The notes below the pieces were generated by a model, which made no database searches, was not told the DNA's origin, and saw only the letters and a list, made by a program, of their open reading frames with translations. A DNA stretch of 64,000 bases from an uncultured Pelagibacteraceae bacterium (GTDB taxonomy: Bacteria; Pseudomonadota; Alphaproteobacteria; Pelagibacterales; Pelagibacteraceae). The position numbers and the translations under genes were made by a program. Numbering within the stretch: the stretch's first letter is position 1; every line of letters begins with the position of its first letter. Below, piece by piece: positions 8,081 to 15,682 of this stretch. Where the stretch lies: the NCBI GenBank assembly GCA_902580275.1, contig CACHJZ010000001.1, positions 1-64,000 on the forward strand, given 5' to 3'.

Positions 8081-9382
8081 TTAGTCTCTTATTGCGTAAG
8101 CAATCACACCGGTTTCAGTAACGTCTGTACCTTTCAGTTCAGCTTCTTTACTCAATCTGATACCCATTGTATTTTTCATAATTGCCCAAACCACAAATGC
8201 TATTACAAATACAGTTGCATTTATTGCGATCACACCTAATAACTGTGTTCCGAAATTCGCACTAGAGTTTGTAATTGGAACTGCTAGCGTTCCCCAAACC
8301 CCTGCAAACAAGTGAGCTGGAATAGCACCTACCACATCGTCGATTTTCATTGAGAATAAGAACTTAGTTCCATAAACCACTATAACACCACCTACTGCAC
8401 CAATTAATATCGCTGCAATTGGAGAAGGCATCAAAGGTTCAGCGGTTATAGATACTAGTCCACCTATTGCTCCATTTAACATTTGGACTACATCTGTTTT
8501 ACCTGCCGCAAGTCTCGTTACGATTGCTGCAGCCATTACACCTCCACACGCTGCAAGGTTTGTATTAATAAATATTTTTGATACTGCTACTGCGTCATCA
8601 AAAGTTCCCATTGCTAGTTGAGATCCACCATTAAATCCAAACCAACCTAGCCACAAAATAAATACTCCTATTGTTACTAGTGGAATTGAAGAAGCTGCAA
8701 AGGGTTTAACTGGAGCAGGTTCACCTTTTTTAGTAAATCTACCCAATCTTGGGCCAAGTAGGATTGCACCTGCTAATGCAGCTGCACCACCTGTAGAGTG
8801 AACTAATGTCGAACCAGCAAAATCAGCAAAACCTCTTGCTGCTAACCAGCCTCCACCCCACTGCCAGCCCATTACAAATGGATATAAAAATCCAGTTAAA
8901 ATTGCTGCAAATAAGAAAAATGGCCATAATTTAATTCTTTCAGCTAAAGTACCTGATACAATCGATACTGTTGTTGCACAGAATACCATTTGAAAATACC
9001 AATCAGATCCATCAGCATAACCCGTGCCTATCTTACTTCCATCAGACCATGGCATAAATTTCCCTATGTAACCACCTTCTGGAATTCCATAAGCAACATT
9101 ATATCCGAACATCCAAAACATTATACCCGCTATAGAAAACAAACCGATATTCTTAGCACAAATTACTGATACACTTTTTGAGGTAACCATTCCTGATTCT
9201 AACATTGCGAAACCAGCAGCCATGAACATGACCAAGAAACCGCATATTAAGAAAAGGAATGTATTAAAAATAAATCCAACTTCTGCAGAAACTGTTGTTG
9301 CTGCCACCCCTGCACTACTCATGTTGAGCAGAAAAAGAAGTGCTGTAGCTGGAGTAATTATTTTTCGTAAAATTTTACTCAT
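8081..9382 (-). CDS. amt: Ammonium transporter Amt
   Basis: Ammonium channel/transporter of the inner membrane, 433 aa, with a cleavable-looking hydrophobic N-terminus of about 28 residues and eleven predicted helices. Family hallmarks include the pore segment GSTLVHSTGGAAALAGA with a conserved pore histidine, FILWLGWFGFNGGS, and the GxxAHLFAGVWGTLAVP region carrying the second pore histidine. A strong ribosome-binding site (AAAGGAG) precedes the ATG. There is no glnK/PII gene next to it, unlike in most Proteobacteria. The upstream spacer holds a perfect palindrome that could be a nitrogen-regulator site (see that entry). Confidence 0.96.
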   Translation of the reverse strand: MSKILRKIITPATALLFLLNMSSAGVAATTVSAEVGFIFNTFLFLICGFLVMFMAAGFAMLESGMVTSKSVSVICAKNIGLFSIAGIMFWMFGYNVAYGIPEGGYIGKFMPWSDGSKIGTGYADGSDWYFQMVFCATTVSIVSGTLAERIKLWPFFLFAAILTGFLYPFVMGWQWGGGWLAARGFADFAGSTLVHSTGGAAALAGAILLGPRLGRFTKKGEPAPVKPFAASSIPLVTIGVFILWLGWFGFNGGSQLAMGTFDDAVAVSKIFINTNLAACGGVMAAAIVTRLAAGKTDVVQMLNGAIGGLVSITAEPLMPSPIAAILIGAVGGVIVVYGTKFLFSMKIDDVVGAIPAHLFAGVWGTLAVPITNSSANFGTQLLGVIAINATVFVIAFVVWAIMKNTMGIRLSKEAELKGTDVTETGVIAYAIRD

Positions 9383-9460
9383 ATTATCTCCTTTAAATTA
9401 GTTAAAGGGTTCTTTTAATTTTTTAGATAAAAATAACTAACGTTAATGAGTAAAAATAGG

Positions 9461-9477
9461 TATGCAATTATTGCATA
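9461..9477. promoter_or_regulatory. Perfect 17-base palindrome upstream of amt
   Basis: TATGCAATTATTGCATA, symmetrical about one central T, lies 79 bases upstream of the amt start codon. Its core is CAA-TTA-TTG, which fits the CAA-N(2-5)-TTG type of site described for the response regulator NtrX in other Proteobacteria. The position suits an activator or repressor of amt. Assignment to NtrX is inference; the palindrome itself is seen directly. Confidence 0.55.
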
Positions 9478-9480
9478 TAG

Positions 9481-9515
9481 TTACAGCCTTTATGAGGTTT
9501 TCATAAAGGCTGTAA
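9481..9515 (-). terminator. Hairpin after the HU gene
   Basis: A perfect 15-bp inverted repeat (TTACAGCCTTTATGA and its complement) with a five-base loop, beginning 12 bases beyond the stop of the HU gene. It separates HU from the amt promoter region. It lacks a clean U-tract on the HU transcript, so it may work as an mRNA-stabilising 3' end or with a helper as well as a terminator. HU mRNA is usually abundant, which fits a strong 3' hairpin. Confidence 0.75.
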
Positions 9516-9526
9516 AACTTAAAAAA

Positions 9527-9802
9527 TTATTTATTGAATATTTCTTTAAGTGCTTTTGCAGGCAAAAATTTAACTTTTTGTGATGCCGCTATTTGGATCT
9601 GCTCTCCAGTTCTTGGATTTCGTCCAATTCTAGCTTTTCTTTTTGCTACTTTATAAGTACCAAAACCAGCAATTTTCACTGAATCGTCATTTTTCAGTGC
9701 ATCAAGTATAGTGTTGGTAATAGTATCAAAAGTACGCTCTGCATCAGCCTTACTTAAATTTAGGCTTCCTGAAAGCTTTGCTACTAGTTGTTTTTTGTTC
9801 AT
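9527..9802 (-). CDS. hup: HU-family nucleoid DNA-binding protein
   Basis: Histone-like protein HU, 91 aa, full length. It begins MNKKQLVAKLSG and has the central KIAGFGTYKVAKRKARIGRN with the conserved RxGRNPxTG DNA-binding arm at about residues 56-64, followed by the KVKFLPAKALKEIFN C-terminus. It forms dimers that bend and compact DNA. A TATACT -10-like hexamer lies about 66-71 bases upstream and a strong hairpin follows the stop, so it is probably transcribed alone. An IHF subunit is less likely because the arm and length fit HU. Confidence 0.95.
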   Translation of the reverse strand: MNKKQLVAKLSGSLNLSKADAERTFDTITNTILDALKNDDSVKIAGFGTYKVAKRKARIGRNPRTGEQIQIAASQKVKFLPAKALKEIFNK

Positions 9803-9867
9803 TTTAGCTCCGGTTTAAAGGTTAAATATATACTTAACAAAATGCTTGATAATTCAAGCTTTTTTTT

Positions 9868-9902
9868 AGTATACAAAAAATTTTTCCACACAATATATTG
9901 TG
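9868..9902 (-). promoter_or_regulatory. Putative HU promoter region with palindrome
   Basis: On the minus strand, TATACT (9873-9868) is a good sigma-70 -10 hexamer about 66-71 bases before the HU start. Just upstream is the perfect 14-base palindrome CACAATATATTGTG (9889-9902), which overlaps where a -35 element should be. A further small hairpin (GCTTGA-TAAT-TCAAGC, 9844-9859) lies in the leader. A promoter with an operator-like site is a reasonable reading; the regulator is unknown. Confidence 0.4.
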
Positions 9903-9949
9903 GTCAAAAAGCATTGATTTTGTTGACTTTTTATTGTGCTAAAAACCCC

Positions 9950-11059
9950 TTAAAATAAGCCTAAATCTTTAAGGTCATTAAACGTGGCAAAAAACATTAA
10001 AGATAATAACAAAAACATCCCGATTCGAAAAAAACCTTCCTGTGTTTTTTGGCTTAGAGGTCTACCCAAAACTTTTTCAATTGCATAAAACATTAAGTGG
10101 CCCCCATCTAAAAGTGGTATTGGGAAAAGATTAATCAAACCAAGACTAATTGAGATATAAGCCATTATACTTAAAAAAGGAATTACACCAAATTCCGCCA
10201 CTTGACCTGTTATTTTAGCTATTCTTATTGGTCCACCTAATTGTGTTGTGTCTCCTGAACCATATATCATTGAGCCAAGATATTTGAGCGAGGAAACAGA
10301 TACAAAGTAAACCTCATATAAAGAATAATACAATGCTTTTGCTGGTCCGAGTTTTACGTGATTAATTTGGTCGTTCAAAGGACCTAATTCAATACCAACA
10401 ATTCGTTTTTTTATTTTATTTCCAAGATTGTCTGTTGAGTCTATCAACCTAGGTTCAACTTTAAACAATATTTCATCATCAATTCTTTTAACTTTAAAGT
10501 CAATTATATCAGAAGTTGACATAGTTATAAATTTTGACACGTCTAAAATACTTTTTACCTCTTTATTATCAATCTCAAGAATTATGTCATTCTTCTTCAA
10601 TCCTGCTTCTGATGCTGGAGTTTCAATTTGAACCTTATTTATTACCGCAGGCGTAAAATCTTTGCCAGCAAACATATAAATAAATAAAAATATTACAGCC
10701 GCAAGTATAAAATTTGCTATTGGTCCTGCTGCAACAATAATAGATCTTTGGTAAATTGGTTTCAGAACAAATAATTTTTTTCTATCTTCCTCGTTATATT
10801 TTTTGATTAATTCTTCTTGATCGCTTTGAGAAAAAACGTTTCTATCACCAAAAAATTTTACATAGCCACCAAGTGGTATCAAGCAAATTTTCCATCTTGT
10901 ACCAGATTTGTCATTCCAACCAAAAATTTCTTTTCCAAAACCAATAGAAAAATCAGTTACTCCAACTCCGTACTTTTTAGCAAAATAATAATGACCATAT
11001 TCATGAATAAATACCACTACCACTATTAATATTATGAATGGAATTATAAAATCTAACAT
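9950..11059 (-). CDS. rseP: RIP metalloprotease RseP (site-2 protease)
   Basis: Intramembrane zinc protease that cuts transmembrane anti-sigma factors and leftover signal peptides. The zinc site HEYGH is in the first helix at about residues 19-23, and the second site LFPIPLLDGGHL is in the C-terminal helix region near residue 315. A PDZ domain lies between, with the segment SEAGLKKNDIILEIDNKEV. The length of 369 aa suits single-PDZ alphaproteobacterial forms. I chose the ATG at 11059; an in-frame TTG three codons upstream is the alternative. It lies 18 bases downstream of thiV on the same strand. The usual neighbours (bamA, dxr, cdsA) are not here. Confidence 0.93.
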   Translation of the reverse strand: MLDFIIPFIILIVVVVFIHEYGHYYFAKKYGVGVTDFSIGFGKEIFGWNDKSGTRWKICLIPLGGYVKFFGDRNVFSQSDQEELIKKYNEEDRKKLFVLKPIYQRSIIVAAGPIANFILAAVIFLFIYMFAGKDFTPAVINKVQIETPASEAGLKKNDIILEIDNKEVKSILDVSKFITMSTSDIIDFKVKRIDDEILFKVEPRLIDSTDNLGNKIKKRIVGIELGPLNDQINHVKLGPAKALYYSLYEVYFVSVSSLKYLGSMIYGSGDTTQLGGPIRIAKITGQVAEFGVIPFLSIMAYISISLGLINLFPIPLLDGGHLMFYAIEKVLGRPLSQKTQEGFFRIGMFLLLSLMFFATFNDLKDLGLF

Positions 11060-11077
11060 ACTAAGCAATTATATACT

Positions 11078-12508
11078 TTATTTCAATTTCCAAGCAAGCA
11101 TTGGTGTAATTGTTGCAAGTATAAATGAGATAAATAATAAAGAATTTACAATAAATTCAGGAAATGCTTCAATTGGTAACAATATTCCTACCAATATACT
11201 TTTACTAAAATCCATTGAAGGAAAAAATAGTATACCAAATAACAACCCAATAATTACTGATATATACATATTTTTAAGTTTTAAAGATTTATTATAAAAA
11301 CTATAAAATACGGTTAATACGAAGCAACAACACAATAGGTCTGCAAGAAGAAATAAGTATAAAACGCTATACCCTCTTGATGAAATAAAAAAAACCACTA
11401 AGGACATTATAATAATCAAATATTTTGAATAATTTAGACTTTTAGAAACTTTTAATTTATGAAAAAATTTTCCATCTACAATTATAGAACTTGATATAGC
11501 ATTTATTAAAGTATCAACTGTGCTTATTGTTAAAGATAAACCAAGAACTATTACTAAAAATGCAAGAAATTGATTTTGATTAATCAGTAACAAGCTAAAA
11601 AAACTTAAATCTGGTGAAACATCTACATTTAAGGATTTAGATATTAATCCTGCGTAACCCATTGAAAAAACAATTGGAATTATTATAAGACCTGAAACTA
11701 TTAAACTTTTATGTAAAATTTTATTATTTTTAGCTGCATAAACCCTTTGCCAGTTACCTTGATGAAATAAATTTGTTGCAGCAACTGCTATAAAAAAAGT
11801 TAATCCTGCTGTATAATTATTCAGGTAACTTGTGCTAAGCAAATGTTTGCTATTACTTCTCACAAAGTCTAAACCCAGATTTCCACTATTATTTAAAATA
11901 ATACTTACAAATGCAATTAATAAAAAAATTATTATAAAAATTAATTGAAAATTATCTGTGAAAATTGAAACTCTCAAACCTCCATACAGTGTATAAATTA
12001 ATGTAAAAAACAAAATACATAAAGCTGTTATCCAAAGATCTATACCTGATAAGTAATTTAAAAGAATACTGATAGCAGTCACCTCAGCACATAGAAAAAT
12101 AAAAAGATAAAATATAGTTAATAATAGAATGAATTTAAAAAAATTTTTTTGAAATTTTTTTTTAAGAAACTCAACTAAACTTGATCCATTTTTATTTTCG
12201 ATTCTAATCTTTTTTCCTAAAAAAATTAAAAAAAACATAGGAAAAGCTGTACCTAATGAATAACCAATAACAGCGCCTATCCCACCCCAAGTAGCTGCCG
12301 ATGAAGGTCCAAACAAAATCCATGCACCTAATGCTGATGCCACTAAACTTGTTGTTAAAGAAAAAAAACCTATATTTCTGTTTGCTGTAAGATAGTTGTT
12401 AAGTCCTGAAAATTTTTTTGAATAATAAATTCCAATTGCAGCAAAGAATAAACAAACAGTAATTAATGATATTATCGATGCTGACTTTGATAAAATATAT
12501 CCTTCCAT
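11078..12508 (-). CDS. thiV: Sodium:solute symporter, probable HMP transporter ThiV
   Basis: Inner-membrane Na+-coupled symporter of the SSS family, 476 aa with about 13 hydrophobic helices and the core segment FSLTTSLVASALGAWILFGPSS near residues 48-69. A TPP riboswitch sits directly before its start codon, so its expression should answer to thiamine pyrophosphate. In SAR11 a TPP-riboswitch-controlled SSS protein, ThiV, has been proposed to take up the thiamine pyrimidine precursor HMP, because these bacteria lack thiC. Family and riboswitch are seen here; the HMP substrate follows from that published proposal and from context. Confidence 0.85.
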   Translation of the reverse strand: MEGYILSKSASIISLITVCLFFAAIGIYYSKKFSGLNNYLTANRNIGFFSLTTSLVASALGAWILFGPSSAATWGGIGAVIGYSLGTAFPMFFLIFLGKKIRIENKNGSSLVEFLKKKFQKNFFKFILLLTIFYLFIFLCAEVTAISILLNYLSGIDLWITALCILFFTLIYTLYGGLRVSIFTDNFQLIFIIIFLLIAFVSIILNNSGNLGLDFVRSNSKHLLSTSYLNNYTAGLTFFIAVAATNLFHQGNWQRVYAAKNNKILHKSLIVSGLIIIPIVFSMGYAGLISKSLNVDVSPDLSFFSLLLINQNQFLAFLVIVLGLSLTISTVDTLINAISSSIIVDGKFFHKLKVSKSLNYSKYLIIIMSLVVFFISSRGYSVLYLFLLADLLCCCFVLTVFYSFYNKSLKLKNMYISVIIGLLFGILFFPSMDFSKSILVGILLPIEAFPEFIVNSLLFISFILATITPMLAWKLK

Positions 12509-12510
12509 TA

Positions 12511-12576
12511 CTTTCCCTTTCTGAATTACCGGACAGGTTATAAGGGTATAATCTCAGTCTAACGACACCCCCTTTA
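12511..12576 (-). promoter_or_regulatory. TPP riboswitch (THI element) controlling thiV
   Basis: Read on the minus strand, the conserved THI-box blocks appear in order with right spacing: GGGGGTGTC (12572-12564), CTGAGA (12557-12552), TACCC (12548-12544), AACCTG (12539-12534), CCGGTAAT (12532-12525) and AGGGAAA (12518-12512). The last block overlaps the purine-rich ribosome-binding site three bases from the thiV ATG, so control is probably at translation initiation. This is a compact, minimal aptamer with no room for a separate terminator stem. Confidence 0.93.
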
Positions 12577-12605
12577 GATATATTACACAAAAAAAATTGT
12601 TTTTC

Positions 12606-12629
12606 ACCCCAGAATTTTATTTCTGGGGT
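12606..12629 (-). terminator. Intrinsic terminator after aceA
   Basis: A 9-bp inverted repeat (ACCCCAGAA with its complement, six-base loop) placed 26 bases beyond the aceA stop. On the minus strand it is followed by GAAAAACAA and a run of eight T. This is a normal Rho-independent terminator and insulates the thiV riboswitch from aceA transcription. Confidence 0.85.
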
Positions 12630-12654
12630 TATATAAACAAACTATGGGGGAAAA

Positions 12655-13932
12655 TTAAAATTGTTCTGACTCTGTTGAGCCGTCCATTGCTGTGGTTGAG
12701 CTTTTTCCACCACTAATGGTATTTGAAACTGCATCAAAATAGGAAGTACCAACTTCTCTTTGGTGTTTAACGCTAGTATATCCATCTTTTTCTCTTTCAA
12801 ATTCTTGTTCTTGAATTTTTGAATATGCTGACATTCCTTCTTTTTTATATTTTTCAGCCAGTTCAAAAATCGCAATATTTTGTGTGTGAAACCCTGCAAG
12901 AGTAATAAATTGAAATTTGTATCCCATTTCAGATATTTTTTGTTGAAAAGTTGCTATCTCACTATCTGATAAATGTTTTTTCCAATTAAAAGATGGCGAA
13001 CAATTATAAGCTAAAATCTTGCCTGGGAATTTGCTGTGGATTGCATCAGCAAATTTTTTAGCTTCCTCTAAATTTGGTGTTGCCGTTTCGCACCAGATTA
13101 AGTCTGCGTAAGGTGCATAAGCCAATCCTCTTGAAATTGCTTGATCAATCCCATGTTTAACATAATAAAAGCCCTCTGGAGATCTTTCACCAGTTAAGAA
13201 AGGTTTATCATTTTCATCATGGTCATTGGTAATTAATTTTGCTGCATTTGCATCAGTTCTAGCAAGTATAATTAACGGAACATCTGCAATATCAGCAGCT
13301 AATCTCGCTGCTTTTAGGTTTCTTACAGCTGTTGATGTTGGAACTAAAACTTTTCCTCCCATATGGCCACATTTTTTTTCACTTGCTAATTGGTCCTCAA
13401 AGTGTACTCCAGCAGCACCAGCTTTTATAAATTTTTTTGTCAATTCAAATACATTTAAAGGTCCACCAAAACCAGCTTCTCCATCTGCAATAATTGGAAG
13501 CATATAATCAACTCTTTGATTTGGTTTCATATCACCATCTTTTAATTCCATATGCTGAATTTGGTCAGCTCTAATAAGAGCATTATTGATTGACTCTACT
13601 AATCTTGGAGCACTATCAAACGGATATAAAGATTGATCTGGATACATTTCGCCAGCTGTATTTGCATCTGCTGCAACTTGCCAACCACTAACATAAATAG
13701 CTTTCAATCCAGCTTTTGCATGTTGAACTGAATGGTTGCCTGATAATGAACCTAAAGTATTTACATAAGGTTCAGTATTTAAAAGCCTCCAAAGTTTCTT
13801 TGATTGATGTTCGCACATCGAGTAGTTAATTTTTATTGAGCCTCTTAGTCTCTCAACTTCTTCTGGTGTATAATCTCTTTTTATTCCTGAAAATCTTTTT
13901 AGATCGTATGATACCTTTTTTTCTGAGCTCAT
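12655..13932 (-). CDS. aceA: Isocitrate lyase
   Basis: First enzyme of the glyoxylate bypass, cleaving isocitrate to succinate and glyoxylate. The 425-aa protein has the catalytic loop [11 protein letters not shown] with C188, the upstream metal and substrate residues in [11 protein letters not shown] (147-157) and [12 protein letters not shown], and the C-terminal [10 protein letters not shown] region. The ICL signature separates it from methylisocitrate lyase, which is shorter. Upstream, 41 bases away and on the same strand, is a small 55-aa gene, and beyond that a divergent ScfR/RamB-like regulator, an arrangement that suggests acyl-CoA-responsive control of aceA. Confidence 0.97.
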   Translation of the reverse strand: MSSEKKVSYDLKRFSGIKRDYTPEEVERLRGSIKINYSMCEHQSKKLWRLLNTEPYVNTLGSLSGNHSVQHAKAGLKAIYVSGWQVAADANTAGEMYPDQSLYPFDSAPRLVESINNALIRADQIQHMELKDGDMKPNQRVDYMLPIIADGEAGFGGPLNVFELTKKFIKAGAAGVHFEDQLASEKKCGHMGGKVLVPTSTAVRNLKAARLAADIADVPLIILARTDANAAKLITNDHDENDKPFLTGERSPEGFYYVKHGIDQAISRGLAYAPYADLIWCETATPNLEEAKKFADAIHSKFPGKILAYNCSPSFNWKKHLSDSEIATFQQKISEMGYKFQFITLAGFHTQNIAIFELAEKYKKEGMSAYSKIQEQEFEREKDGYTSVKHQREVGTSYFDAVSNTISGGKSSTTAMDGSTESEQF

Positions 13933-13973
13933 TTATTATTTCCTTTGAATTGGTTTACTCTAGAAATAAGGTA

Positions 13974-14141
13974 CTAGTTGTTTTCACCAAACTCGTTAGT
14001 GAATTCATTCATACCGCTTGAACCCCAATCACAATGATCATCTCTTAGATAAATACCGTTCTTCGTCTCATTATCTGAGTCACCTTGAAAAGCATTTTTT
14101 GCCTTGTTTTCAACGTTTTTGATTTTGTTTTTGTCGTTCAT
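13974..14141 (-). CDS. Small acidic protein upstream of aceA
   Basis: A 55-aa polar protein rich in Asn, Asp, Glu and Lys, with the phrase GIYLRDDHCDWGSSGMNEF near residues 29-47 and no hydrophobic helix. I do not recognise a family. An in-frame ATG at 14180 would add 13 residues, but that extension would encode the TTTACAAA repeats that look like operator DNA, so I prefer the ATG at 14141. It would be the first gene of an operon with aceA. It might be only a leader, so confidence is moderate. Confidence 0.5.
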   Translation of the reverse strand: MNDKNKIKNVENKAKNAFQGDSDNETKNGIYLRDDHCDWGSSGMNEFTNEFGENN

Positions 14142-14154
14142 ATTGATTTTATAA

Positions 14155-14171
14155 TTTACAAAATTTACTTT
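14155..14171. promoter_or_regulatory. Operator-like TTTACAAA site 1
   Basis: TTTACAAA followed after one base by TTTACTTT (the complement reads TTTGTAAA), 14 bases upstream of the preferred start of the small gene before aceA. The half-site differs by one base from the TTTGCAAA core reported for RamB-type regulators of acetate and propionate genes. Paired with site 2, it suggests binding by the neighbouring ScfR-like protein. Confidence 0.45.
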
Positions 14172-14214
14172 TTCCATCAAATAATTAAAAAAGCTTGTAA
14201 AATATGATAATTTA

Positions 14215-14244
14215 TTGTAAATATATATTTACAAAATTTACAAA
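14215..14244. promoter_or_regulatory. Operator-like palindrome and tandem TTTACAAA, site 2
   Basis: A perfect 20-base palindrome TTGTAAATATATATTTACAA (14215-14234) runs into a second TTTACAAA (14237-14244), giving a nine-base repeat period. The block ends nine bases before the ATG of the ScfR-like regulator, where bound protein would block its own expression. The same octamer occurs at site 1 on the aceA side. Confidence 0.55.
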
Positions 14245-14253
14245 TAGAAAATT

Positions 14254-15681
14254 ATGAGTCAATTTGATCTAAAAATAGGTCCTAAAATCAAGGCTTTTCG
14301 ACGTAAGCTTGGCATACAGGCAAACAAACTTGCTGAACAATTAAATATATCGCCAAGCTATTTAAACCTTATAGAGGGTGGTAAACGTAAAATAGATGGT
14401 GATTTGCTTTTAAAGGTTTGCCAAGAATTAAAAATAGAGCTATCAGATTTAACTACTAAATCGGATTTAAACTTAGTTAATGATATTTCAGAATTGTTAG
14501 ATGACCAGCTCTTTGAGGATCTAGACATATTAAGCCCAGAAATAAAAGATTTGGTAAGCACAAATCCAAAAATCGCAAAAGCTCTTATTAAACTAGGAGA
14601 TAATTATAAACAAAAAGATCACGAAATAATAAATAGAGTGGAAAATATATCTGGAAAAATTATTGATAAAAGGAAAGCTGCTTTTCCTGGAGAAATTGTA
14701 TCAGATTTTTTGCAAGAAAATAAAAACTATTTTCCTAAATTGGAAGAATATGCGAATACTATTTTTGATAAAATTCAAGTAAATAATAGAGCTACATATC
14801 TTGCTCTTAACGAGTATCTAAAAAAAGAATATAATATTATTGTAAAAGACGTTATCCCAGAAGAAAGAAAGCCATTTTCAAAATTTTACGACAAAAGAAA
14901 AAAAGAACTGTTGCTAAGCGATTATGTAGCACTCGAGACAAAAAAATTATTTGTTGCAGCACAGATAGCTCATGAGGGAGCAATAAAAATAATTAACGAT
15001 TATTTAGCAAAATTTTCTTTTCCAAGTGATGAGTCGAAAAAACTTACACAAGTTGCTTTATTAAATTATTGTGGTGCAGCAATTTTAATGCCATACAAAC
15101 TTTTTCACAAGGAATGTATGAAAAATAAATACGATCTTGAACTTTTACAAAATACATTTGCAACAACTTTTGAACAAATTGCTCATAGAGTAACATGTTT
15201 ACAAGATCCTAAAATGCCAGGTATACCTTTTCATTTTTTAAGAGTGGATATTGCAGGAAATATCTCAAAAAGATTTTCACTATCAGGTATTGAAATTCCA
15301 AGATATGGTGGAGCATGTCCAAGATGGAATGTGTATTCAGCATTCACAAGACCTGGAATAATTCAAGCTGCTGTTAGTAAAATGTCAAATGGTGAAAAAT
15401 ATGTCTGTATTGCTAAAACAGTAGAAAAGGGTGTTGGAAGATTTGGTGAAGCAAAAAGTATTCTTTCAATAGGACTAGGTTGCGAAGCAAAATATGCAAA
15501 AGATTTTGTTTATACTGAAAACTTAAATTTAAATGATAAAAAAACTGAAATACCTATAGGCGTCTCTTGTAGAACTTGTGATAGATTAGACTGTTCTCAA
15601 AGAGCATTTCCGCCTCTTCATAAAAAATTTGATGTAGATGTAAACTCTAGAGGTGTCTCAGTTTATGTTAGTGATCAATAA
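14254..15681 (+). CDS. ScfR/RamB-type XRE regulator (short-chain fatty acyl-CoA regulator family)
   Basis: DNA-binding regulator of 475 aa. An XRE helix-turn-helix is at residues 8-62, with the typical LNISPSYLNLIEGGKR recognition region. The middle resembles an ImmA/IrrE peptidase domain, but the metal motif reads AHEGAIK at 239-245 rather than HExxH, so it is probably not a protease. The C-terminus has the family's cysteine cluster: C439, C442 and C447 in the SCRTCDRLDC segment. RamB and PrpR-like relatives bind short-chain acyl-CoAs and control isocitrate lyase and methylcitrate genes. It is divergent from the small gene and aceA, with repeated operator-like sites between. Confidence 0.85.
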   Translation: MSQFDLKIGPKIKAFRRKLGIQANKLAEQLNISPSYLNLIEGGKRKIDGDLLLKVCQELKIELSDLTTKSDLNLVNDISELLDDQLFEDLDILSPEIKDLVSTNPKIAKALIKLGDNYKQKDHEIINRVENISGKIIDKRKAAFPGEIVSDFLQENKNYFPKLEEYANTIFDKIQVNNRATYLALNEYLKKEYNIIVKDVIPEERKPFSKFYDKRKKELLLSDYVALETKKLFVAAQIAHEGAIKIINDYLAKFSFPSDESKKLTQVALLNYCGAAILMPYKLFHKECMKNKYDLELLQNTFATTFEQIAHRVTCLQDPKMPGIPFHFLRVDIAGNISKRFSLSGIEIPRYGGACPRWNVYSAFTRPGIIQAAVSKMSNGEKYVCIAKTVEKGVGRFGEAKSILSIGLGCEAKYAKDFVYTENLNLNDKKTEIPIGVSCRTCDRLDCSQRAFPPLHKKFDVDVNSRGVSVYVSDQ

Positions 15682-15682
15682 A

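Noticed and set aside
8000..8239. 79-codon plus-strand frame ending inside amt
   Set aside because: It overlaps the glycosyltransferase-like stop, the GC-rich hairpin and antisense amt; no RBS or family support.
12399..12590. 63-codon minus-strand frame over the thiV start and riboswitch
   Set aside because: It overlaps the well-supported riboswitch and the start of thiV in another frame, with no family resemblance.
12642..12899. 85-codon minus-strand frame inside aceA
   Set aside because: Out of frame with the clear isocitrate lyase gene and made of low-complexity Lys/Gln stretches.
14142..14180. Longer start for the small gene before aceA
   Set aside because: The extra 13 codons coincide with the TTTACAAA/TTTGTAAA operator-like repeats, so the shorter start is preferred.
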